In this document: positions 1 through 5,887 of the stretch, piece after piece
Layout of the letters: each line of letters opens with the position of its first letter
How positions within the stretch are numbered: position 1 is the stretch's first letter
DNA from: an uncultured Clostridia bacterium
GTDB taxonomy: Bacteria > Bacillota > Clostridia > Christensenellales > UBA1242
NCBI GenBank assembly: GCA_905235485.1
Contig: CAJOLY010000027.1
Location: 1 to 36,315 of the forward strand
DNA: 36,315 bases
Direction of reading: 5' to 3'
The notes under the pieces: generated by a model
What the model saw: the letters and a program-made list of their open reading frames with translations, nothing else
Told to the model about the DNA's origin: nothing
The model's database searches: none
Program-made: the position numbers and the translations under genes

Positions 1-59
1 AGTTTGGCAAAGACGAGTTTTTGGAAAATATAATTAAAAAATTTGGTTATAAATTTTAA
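1..59 (+). CDS. C-terminal end of an upstream gene (partial)
   Basis: Frame 3 is open from the window edge to a TAA at 57-59 and gives 18 residues, FGKDEFLENIIKKFGYKF. A strong plus-strand terminator at 127-161 follows, as expected behind the last gene of a transcription unit. The fragment is too short to assign a family, and an open frame this short could be chance; the terminator is the main support. Confidence 0.45.
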   Translation, partial: FGKDEFLENIIKKFGYKF

Positions 60-126
60 CCCACCCAGCCCCAACAAATATTTTAGGGTTAGGATTGGAG
101 TGCATTGTTGCCGTCAAAAGCGAACT

Positions 127-161
127 GTACGCACACTCAAAATGAGCTGCGTACTTTTTTT
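127..161 (+). terminator. Rho-independent terminator
   Basis: Stem GTACGCA/TGCGTAC (127-133/148-154) is extended inward by CTCA/TGAG and followed by seven T. It closes the transcription unit entering from the left edge. Confidence 0.8.
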
Positions 162-195
162 GTTGCTGAAGCTTGTTTCGGAATTTGCGTTTGTT

Positions 196-226
196 TTGGT
201 ACAAAAAAGAATTTATATGATATAAT
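196..226 (+). promoter_or_regulatory. Promoter of the GIY-YIG gene, probably leaderless
   Basis: A perfect TATAAT (221-226) lies only six bases before the ATG at 233, so the transcript would begin at or within the start codon. The -35 is poor (TTGGTA, 19-bp spacer). No SD precedes the ATG. Confidence 0.45.
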
Positions 227-232
227 TAAAAC

Positions 233-1309
233 ATGGAATGGATAATTTATAAACACACAAATAAAGTTAATGGAAAAGTCTATATTGGACAAACTAAACA
301 AACACCGACGCAAAGGTGGAGAAATGGAAATGGTTATAAAAATAATGTATATTTTTACCACTCAATTCAAAAATATGGCTGGAACAATTTTGTACATGAA
401 ATCCTTGAGAAAGGTATTAATTCCGTAAAGCAAGCAAATGAAAAAGAAGTTTATTACATTACAAAATATGATTCATATAAAAACGGCTATAATTTAACTT
501 CTGGTGGTGATAACCGAGATCATTTGGGAATACCAGTTCTACAAATAGATATTAATAGTTTAGAGATTGTCAATGCTTATCAAACTATTCGGTATGCAGA
601 GGAAACAACAGGTATAGACCATTCTCAAATATCAAGATGCTGTTTAAAAAATAAAAAAGATATTCAAGCAGGTGGTTATTACTGGTGTTTCCAAGATGAG
701 TGGCATGATGGTTGGACTCCAAAAAAACGAACCCCGCCTGCTGCATATAATAAAAAAGAAATTTATCAGTTAGATAAATCTATGAATATTGTCTGCAAAT
801 TTGAATCAATTTTAGATGCTGAAAAAGCAACGGGAATTAAGGATTCAAGCATTGGACAATGTTGCAGAGGCAAAAGAATTAGTGCTGGAAATTATTATTG
901 GTGCTATGTAGAAGATTATGATTCTTTTATTCCTTTGTTGCCATTAGATGAAAGACCTGTGGTAAGAATTAATAATAACAATTATGAAGAGATTGTCGTT
1001 TATAACAACATTAGCGAAGCTGCAAACAAAAATAAAATTTCTAGTCCTGAACTTATAAGCAGATGTTGCAATGGTAAACAAATCTCTACTGGTGGTTATT
1101 GTTGGTGTTATCAAGAAGATTATAGTTTAGATTGGAAACCAAGAAAAAATGGGAACTTTACAAAAGTACAATGCGTTGAAACTGGTATTATATACAATTC
1201 AATTAAAGAAGCAATAGAAAAGACCAGTGCATCATCTGCCATAAAACGATGTCTTAAACATCCAGAGTTAAAATCTGGTGGTTATCACTGGAGATACATA
1301 GATGAGTAA
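233..1309 (+). CDS. GIY-YIG endonuclease with four NUMOD1 repeats
   Basis: A 358-residue free-standing homing-type nuclease. The N-terminal GIY-YIG domain (about residues 3-95) shows Y6 in WIIYKHTN, YIG at 17-19, an arginine in TPTQRWRNG, a conserved E in NEKEVYY and an N in GYNLTSGG, which match the family's catalytic set. Four NUMOD1 DNA-binding modules follow, each ending in a GGYYWCY-like motif (about residues 105-160, 180-230, 240-300, 310-358). The start is fixed because the nuclease core begins at residue 3. Such proteins cut a specific DNA site and spread themselves or an intron. No host intron is visible around it, so it looks like a stand-alone mobile gene. Its last codons overlap the next ORF by eight bases. 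Confidence 0.9.
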   Translation: MEWIIYKHTNKVNGKVYIGQTKQTPTQRWRNGNGYKNNVYFYHSIQKYGWNNFVHEILEKGINSVKQANEKEVYYITKYDSYKNGYNLTSGGDNRDHLGIPVLQIDINSLEIVNAYQTIRYAEETTGIDHSQISRCCLKNKKDIQAGGYYWCFQDEWHDGWTPKKRTPPAAYNKKEIYQLDKSMNIVCKFESILDAEKATGIKDSSIGQCCRGKRISAGNYYWCYVEDYDSFIPLLPLDERPVVRINNNNYEEIVVYNNISEAANKNKISSPELISRCCNGKQISTGGYCWCYQEDYSLDWKPRKNGNFTKVQCVETGIIYNSIKEAIEKTSASSAIKRCLKHPELKSGGYHWRYIDE

Positions 1310-1856
1310 TTTGTATAGTATAGTTGAGCAATGGACAGGTGGATATTGTGCAGGTGCCATTATGCCTAAAACATTTAGAATTGAAGCCAGTTTTTGGTTT
1401 GATAAAACTTTTGAATTATGTAAGAGAGAATCACTTACAAGTATTATTGACGCAAATAATATAATTTATAGAATTCAAACATTGGAAACTAAAGAGAAAT
1501 GTGTAATAAAATATGATGATTTATATTATTCGTTTTCAAATGATATCGATGGTTTAAAACAGGTTATAAGAAAAGATAGTTATCTAAAAAGCAATTTAAT
1601 TATTATTGAATATAAACCACTGAAACCAATAAATTTGAATAACTTGTTAGATGATATGTATGTTGGATATAAATCCATATATACATCTGAAAACGAAATA
1701 CTTTCCAAGTTATCAAAATCAAATGTAAAAAACATTTATTATTTAAAAGACAGTAAAGATATTTGTAATTACAAAACAAAAGGAATGAAAATAGATATAA
1801 AAGATTCATGTCTTTCTTATGAGAAATTTATCAAAAAATATAAAATTGGTATGTGA
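1302..1856 (+). CDS. Hypothetical protein overlapping the GIY-YIG gene
   Basis: A 184-residue soluble protein of unrecognised family. It starts eight bases inside the end of the nuclease gene (ATGAGTAA), so translation is probably coupled and the pair is one unit ended by the terminator at 1887-1927. Lysine-, isoleucine- and tyrosine-rich; no signal peptide, membrane segment or obvious catalytic motif. Position suggests it travels with the nuclease, but its function cannot be read from the sequence. Confidence 0.65.
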   Translation: MSNLYSIVEQWTGGYCAGAIMPKTFRIEASFWFDKTFELCKRESLTSIIDANNIIYRIQTLETKEKCVIKYDDLYYSFSNDIDGLKQVIRKDSYLKSNLIIIEYKPLKPINLNNLLDDMYVGYKSIYTSENEILSKLSKSNVKNIYYLKDSKDICNYKTKGMKIDIKDSCLSYEKFIKKYKIGM

Positions 1857-1886
1857 GTATAAAGGAGCTAGCACGCCGCCACACGA

Positions 1887-1927
1887 GAATAATCCGAACC
1901 CTTGCGGTTTGGGTTATTCTTTTTTTG
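1887..1927 (+). terminator. Terminator of the GIY-YIG unit
   Basis: A 14-bp stem (1887-1900 with 1906-1919, two G-U pairs), loop CTTGC, then eight T. It lies 30 bases behind the stop at 1856. Confidence 0.85.
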
Positions 1928-1930
1928 TTC

Positions 1931-1963
1931 AAAAAAGATTGCTGTGCTTATGCAATCTTTTTT
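1931..1963 (-). terminator. Bidirectional terminator, minus-strand partner
   Basis: AAAAAAGATTGC (1931-1942) pairs with GCAATCTTTTTT (1952-1963). It can act on both strands; on the minus strand it lies 30 bases behind the ORF ending at 1993. Confidence 0.75.
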
Positions 1964-1992
1964 GTTTATGCTAGCAATGACAACACAAAATG

Positions 1993-2553
1993 TTATTTTA
2001 AGTGTTTTCTTATTAAAGATGAGAAACCAACTTCCACTCTTGGAAGATCATCACAAAGAACATATAAATATTCATATTCTGATGCCCCAGTGAGTGAAAT
2101 TTCAGTGTTTACATTTTCTGCTGAAAATTCAATATGGAATGTTGCTGAAGTGGTTGTGCTATAATCTTCAGCTTTCATTTCTAAAGAGCTTTTAACATCT
2201 CCAAGTATGTTATTTTTGAAACCGGCTTCAAATTTCATAGCCATTTCTACGATTTCTGCGTCTTCAATATAAAATGTGTCATAAGCCAATTTTACTTTTG
2301 CATTTGAACCTGAAACTTTTGTTGAAAGCATATTGCCATAGAACAATGCAATTTCGCTTGTAGCCATTTCAAAATATCCGCTTTCAACCATCCTTCTGTT
2401 AATATGATACAAAATTTCCTCAACTTCATAAATGTAATCATCTTCATCATATTCACGATATAATTTTGCTGTTTCAACAACTTCTTCGCCTTCTTTTACT
2501 TCATATTCTTTTGTTAGATAGTATGTAGTGTCATCGCCTTCTGTTACAAACAT
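1993..2553 (-). CDS. Hypothetical acidic protein, possibly 5'-truncated
   Basis: A 186-residue acidic ORF rich in E, Y and T, with beta-type alternation; no family recognised. The codon directly before the ATG is a stop (TAA) and no SD-like sequence precedes it, so either initiation is unusual or the gene has lost its 5' end. There is no signal peptide, although the composition resembles clostridial extracytoplasmic lipoproteins. A good terminator at 1931-1963 on the same strand argues that it is or was a real gene. Confidence 0.55.
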   Translation of the reverse strand: MFVTEGDDTTYYLTKEYEVKEGEEVVETAKLYREYDEDDYIYEVEEILYHINRRMVESGYFEMATSEIALFYGNMLSTKVSGSNAKVKLAYDTFYIEDAEIVEMAMKFEAGFKNNILGDVKSSLEMKAEDYSTTTSATFHIEFSAENVNTEISLTGASEYEYLYVLCDDLPRVEVGFSSLIRKHLK

Positions 2554-2694
2554 TTATAGTAAGGGTTTAAAAAAAGAATAAATTGTCGTTTTGAGAGATA
2601 AAAAAATATTAACTTTTACATAATCAAGAATAATGTTCTGTGATGTTAGAAATTAACTTTTAGAAATAATAATTTTAATATGATCAATATAGAT

Positions 2695-2719
2695 TTTGTC
2701 AAAAATCAATATTGACAAA
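2695..2719. promoter_or_regulatory. Inverted repeat over the -35 box (candidate operator)
   Basis: TTTGTCAA (2695-2702) and TTGACAAA (2712-2719) form an 8-bp inverted repeat with a 9-bp spacer. The right arm contains the -35 TTGACA, and a second palindrome TCAATATTGA (2706-2715) lies inside. The placement suits a repressor site; no regulator can be named. Confidence 0.4.
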
Positions 2720-2740
2720 TTGCTGAAGGTGTGATATTAT
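2712..2740 (+). promoter_or_regulatory. Sigma-A promoter of the 2757 gene
   Basis: TTGACA (2712-2717), 17-bp spacer, TATTAT (2735-2740). The expected start near 2746 gives a very short leader that still contains the SD AGGTGATG. Confidence 0.8.
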
Positions 2741-2756
2741 TTTTGTAGGTGATGGT

Positions 2757-3932
2757 ATGGGAAAAGCATTTGAAAAGATAAATAAAAGTTTTGAATTAAA
2801 AAAACTTCTCAAAAAAACTGATAAACTTGTCAAAGATTTCAAGGTTAATATTGCAGTTTCTGTTTCAGATACATTGCGACAAGTCAGCAAAATTACAGAT
2901 GAAGAATATGAAAAGATGCAATCAAACAAATTCATTGGTTCCAAGAATGAAGATAATTTTTTCAAAGATTTGTCAGAATCTACATTAGATGTCAATGTGA
3001 GAACATTTGTAATCGACAAAAATAATTTTGCATTAGCATTTCACCCAATGGTTTGGAATGTTTTGTCACAAGAAGAAAAAATTGCTGCTTGCAGACTTGC
3101 AAGACTTGCAGTTGATGGCAAGGATTTTAAAGAACTTTGCGACTACAATTTTAATGTGGTTGTCCCGGTTGGCAAAAACTATCGTGGTTCACTTAATATT
3201 GGCGCTTTTAAAAGACAAGATATCCAAGGCATCAATGTTTTGATGGAAGTGTGCAATAGTGAAAACAGCAATAAAAAAAGTTTTTATATCAATAATTCTC
3301 GTGAAAAAGAGATTAACACGATTTTTGATTTTGCAAGTTTTGAAGAAATGCAATATATTTCACCAATTAAACCAAAAGAGAGTGATGTTGCCAAAATGTC
3401 ACCAAGGATAAAAGCATTTTATTTTGATCAGATTTATAAAAGGAAATGTAGAGATGCTGTTTGCAAGTCATGTGAAATGATTATGGCAGTGTTGGATCCC
3501 CTTAGAGATGTTTTTCCACAATTTGACAATGATTTAAAAGAAAAAGTTGATTCAATAACAAAAACTAATTTGTTCATCATGCAAACACTTGGATCAGACA
3601 TAAAGAAGAGAGATGAAGAATATTTAAGAATAAAGGTTGCTATGTTCAACGACATCTTTTTTGGCCAAGAAGACAAGCAAAATGAAGTCCACAATAAATT
3701 GCTTCAGGACTACAATAATTCAGAAGATATTTTGAAAAGTATGGACTTAGAAAGGCAATTGGAAGAGTCACAGAAAATACTCGATAAAATAGAAAGCAAT
3801 TACGTAGTTCTTGAAACTGCCAAAAAACATTTTGCTGAATATTTTTATCCAAAAAAAGAAAAGACAAAAAAGCCGACTGAAAAAATCACATCTCAAGACA
3901 TATTTGAAGATACAGATATACCAGTTTGCTAA
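2757..3932 (+). CDS. Hypothetical protein with coiled-coil ends
   Basis: A 391-residue soluble protein of unrecognised family, with its own consensus promoter and SD (AGGTGATG, about 5 nt from the ATG). Residues 1-60 and about 300-370 are strongly helical and charged, consistent with coiled coils. The middle part (about 80-230) alternates beta and helix with no recognised catalytic motif. No signal peptide or TM segment. The lysine-rich tail (KKEKTKKP) is followed by an acidic end. A strong bidirectional terminator follows, so it is a single-gene unit. Confidence 0.75.
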   Translation: MGKAFEKINKSFELKKLLKKTDKLVKDFKVNIAVSVSDTLRQVSKITDEEYEKMQSNKFIGSKNEDNFFKDLSESTLDVNVRTFVIDKNNFALAFHPMVWNVLSQEEKIAACRLARLAVDGKDFKELCDYNFNVVVPVGKNYRGSLNIGAFKRQDIQGINVLMEVCNSENSNKKSFYINNSREKEINTIFDFASFEEMQYISPIKPKESDVAKMSPRIKAFYFDQIYKRKCRDAVCKSCEMIMAVLDPLRDVFPQFDNDLKEKVDSITKTNLFIMQTLGSDIKKRDEEYLRIKVAMFNDIFFGQEDKQNEVHNKLLQDYNNSEDILKSMDLERQLEESQKILDKIESNYVVLETAKKHFAEYFYPKKEKTKKPTEKITSQDIFEDTDIPVC

Positions 3933-3975
3933 AAACTTTTGGCACAATGCAAGTTAAAAAAATAAAATAAAACAT

Positions 3976-4033
3976 AAAAAATGCAATATTTTTTAGATTT
4001 TGACATATTTTGAAAAATCTATTGCATTTTTTT
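3976..4033 (+). terminator. Two-part terminator hairpin
   Basis: AAAAAATGCAATA (3976-3988) pairs with TATTGCATTTTTT (4020-4032), and an inner AGATTTT/AAAATCT stem continues it. It can work in both directions. Confidence 0.85.
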
Positions 4034-4135
4034 CTTCTGTTGTGCTATTAATTTTGATTCCGTAGAAAATGAATAATTACCAAATTTATCAAAAACTTCT
4101 TTGTCAATTTTATTTGATAAAGGATTTGAAATAAT
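4019..4135 (-). pseudogene. Possible C-terminal coding remnant, unknown gene
   Basis: The minus strand has an open frame of about 38 codons, bounded by stops, that reads like a protein tail (ISNPLSNKIDKEVFDKFG and onward to QQKKKMQ). There is no start codon or SD, and the stop TAG lies inside the terminator hairpin at 4020. It may be the end of a deleted gene; in AT-rich DNA a protein-like frame this short can also arise by chance. Confidence 0.25.
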
Positions 4136-4237
4136 TTAATTATTCCCTTTTGTTATTAAATCATAATTTTGATTAATTATATAATAATTCATTTTGTTTA
4201 TACTTATCTTAGACTATAATATGCAATTTTTATTCAA

Positions 4238-4266
4238 TTGTCAGACAAAAATTTTTGTTGGATTAT
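4238..4266 (+). promoter_or_regulatory. Weak candidate promoter before a structured region
   Basis: TTGTCA (4238-4243), 17-bp spacer, GATTAT (4261-4266). It would start a transcript near 4273, just before the hairpins at 4292-4481. No ORF follows. Confidence 0.3.
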
Positions 4267-4272
4267 AAAAAC

Positions 4273-4481
4273 AGAAAAACCATTACTTTAGGAGAGATGC
4301 TCTCTGATTGGTGGGGTTGTAAGAGATATAGAAATTGATTTGCGTATAAACTCCCATACTTCCGCAAACATTATCCGCAATATGCGGTTCTTTTATTTTT
4401 CTTTAAAGGTGTTGCAGACGCAATTTTTAATAGATAAATTAAGGTGTTTAATTTATCAACTCCTTTTTTCTTACAATGCAA
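4273..4481 (+). ncRNA. Candidate structured RNA in a gene-free stretch
   Basis: Within the 3933-4581 gap, 4290-4390 is less AT-rich and holds hairpins: GAGAG-atg-CTCTC, TTTGCGTAT...ATAC-ttcc-GCAAA (4339-4368, with a four-base bulge) and CCGCA-ata-TGCGG (4375-4387) followed by a T-rich run. A second, longer two-part hairpin with TTTTTT ends at about 4469. It matches no RNA family I can recall. It could be a small RNA, a decayed leader or chance structure. An ATG at 4297 gives only 13 codons. Confidence 0.3.
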
Positions 4482-4504
4482 ACAAAAATTATTAACTAAA
4501 TGTA

Positions 4505-4545
4505 TAAAAAAGTATCCAAACATATTTTTATTGGATACTTTTTGT
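4505..4545 (-). terminator. Terminator of the 5492-4582 unit
   Basis: A 13-bp perfect stem, AAAAAGTATCCAA/TTGGATACTTTTT (4507-4519/4531-4543), lies just behind the minus-strand stop at 4582. It can act in both directions. Confidence 0.85.
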
Positions 4546-4581
4546 TGTTTTGTTTAACAACGCGTATATTAAATTTATATT

Positions 4582-4923
4582 TTATTGTTTGAAATTCAGC
4601 AAGGCTTTTTCAACAGGAAATCCATAATTTACATCTAACAATTTTATTATATTATTTGATCTTTGTGAAAATGTTTTATTAAACAAAAAATTTACACAAA
4701 TATTTTCACAAGGTTTATTATTAAGATATATTGTTTTGTAAACTGCTTGAGTTTTATATGAAGCAATGATTGTTAATCTTTCATTTTTAGTGCAAATGCA
4801 AAATTTTGAAGAAAACGAATTGATTTTTGCTTTTTTAAGCATAAAGCAATCATCTATCATGATTGTTAAATAGTATGGTTTTTTATGGCAAATTACATCT
4901 AAAAACACTGCTTTGGAAATCAT
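4582..4923 (-). CDS. Hypothetical small protein, second gene of a pair
   Basis: A 113-residue protein of unknown family beginning two bases after the stop of the beta protein at 4926, with an SD (GAGGAA) inside the end of that gene, so the two are translated together and share the terminator at 4505-4545. It has several cysteines and many aromatic residues, no signal peptide and no clear TM helix. The repeated beta-strand-like pattern and tight linkage suggest a partner of the upstream protein, for example in assembly; this is inference only. Confidence 0.65.
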   Translation of the reverse strand: MISKAVFLDVICHKKPYYLTIMIDDCFMLKKAKINSFSSKFCICTKNERLTIIASYKTQAVYKTIYLNNKPCENICVNFLFNKTFSQRSNNIIKLLDVNYGFPVEKALLNFKQ

Positions 4924-4925
4924 TT

Positions 4926-5492
4926 TTATTCCTCAGTTTCTTCATTTTCAAACTTCAATACTGCATTATATACAGGAAGTTCTGGATAGTTTGCATCTGT
5001 TAAAGTAAAGTTTTGAAGAACAGATTTTAAAGTGTTTTGAATATATTCTGTTTGAGTTTCGTTTCCCATGCCAACAGCAAAAACACTTTGATAAACATTG
5101 TGATTTTCATCGCTTGTGAGTTGTTTGAAGTATAGTGTATATGCTGCTTGTTCAGAGCCATAAGGCACATTATCAAAAATCGCTGTGCCGTTTGAGTCAA
5201 TATTTACAACAGAGCCATATTCCACCTCACCTGTTGAATCTGTCATAACAACAGTGCCCGAAGTGATTGGTGTACCACCTGCCTCACCGGTCTCATTAAA
5301 TGTGATTGTTAAAGTACCATTTGCACCAATAGTAAAATTACCTGTTTGAGTTGTAGATGTTGCAGAATAACTAGTTGGTGCAAGTGTTGTCATATCATAT
5401 CCCGGAGCATAGATTGCAGAAACTGAATACTCCCCCGTTTCCATTGTCTGTGATCCGCTACCGTTTATTATTGTAACATTATAATTAGCCAT
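4926..5492 (-). CDS. Beta-sandwich protein with a prealbumin-like segment
   Basis: A 188-residue acidic, Thr/Gly/Asn-rich protein. It begins with a perfect SD (AAAGGAGG, 5-6 nt from the ATG), suggesting high expression. About residues 75-115 resemble a Cna-B/prealbumin-like fold (GTVVMTDSTGEVEYG, then DNVPYG), as found in Gram-positive surface proteins, pilins and some phage fibres. Unusually there is no signal peptide, TM helix or sorting motif, so it may stay inside the cell, leave by a non-Sec route, or belong to a phage-tail-like particle. No other phage gene is nearby. Function not assigned. Confidence 0.75.
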   Translation of the reverse strand: MANYNVTIINGSGSQTMETGEYSVSAIYAPGYDMTTLAPTSYSATSTTQTGNFTIGANGTLTITFNETGEAGGTPITSGTVVMTDSTGEVEYGSVVNIDSNGTAIFDNVPYGSEQAAYTLYFKQLTSDENHNVYQSVFAVGMGNETQTEYIQNTLKSVLQNFTLTDANYPELPVYNAVLKFENEETEE

Positions 5493-5510
5493 ATTTCCTC
5501 CTTTGAATAC

Positions 5511-5538
5511 TTTGTATCCACAACAGCATATTCAACAA
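5511..5538 (-). promoter_or_regulatory. Candidate promoter of the beta-protein pair
   Basis: On the minus strand TTGTTG (5538-5533), 16-bp spacer, TACAAA (5516-5511). The start would lie near 5504, giving a 12-nt leader that holds the SD. Confidence 0.4.
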
Positions 5539-5616
5539 TAAAAAAATATGTTAATAAATCTAATTTTATAAGATAAAGCAAAAATTGAAATTGATATAAA
5601 TTGAAAATATATGCAT

Positions 5617-5649
5617 TAAAAAAGCCATTAAGCATTTACACTTAATGAC
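5617..5649 (-). terminator. Terminator hairpin between the pilin and the beta-protein pair
   Basis: CATTAAG/CTTAATG stem (5626-5632/5641-5647) with TTTTTT on the minus strand. The rest of the 5493-5887 gap shows no gene. Confidence 0.6.
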
Positions 5650-5717
5650 ATTTTTATTTATATTTTTAAGATTACTTTTTTAGTAGAATATTTTTGCTTA
5701 CCAATTCTTATTTACAA

Positions 5718-5752
5718 CCAAAAGGAACCCCTAGATTTACTCTAAGAGTTCC
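5718..5752 (-). terminator. Hairpin behind the giant pilin gene
   Basis: On the minus strand GGAACTCTTAGA pairs with TCTAGGGGTTCC over 12 bp (two G-U pairs), followed by a short TTTT. Probably the first terminator after the pilin stop at 5888. Confidence 0.55.
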
Positions 5753-5887
5753 AAATAATTTCATTGTAAGATAATCAATTACACAAATTTATAAGTACAA
5801 TGCTCATATAAAATCAGCATGTTCCTTATTCGGTTTAGTTGCCCGTATGTGATGTTTTAATTTCTACTTACTGAATGTTAATGTATA

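Noticed and set aside
1853-2164. 103-codon plus ORF overlapping the GIY-YIG unit end
   Set aside because: It runs through two terminators and then antisense to the 1993-2553 ORF.
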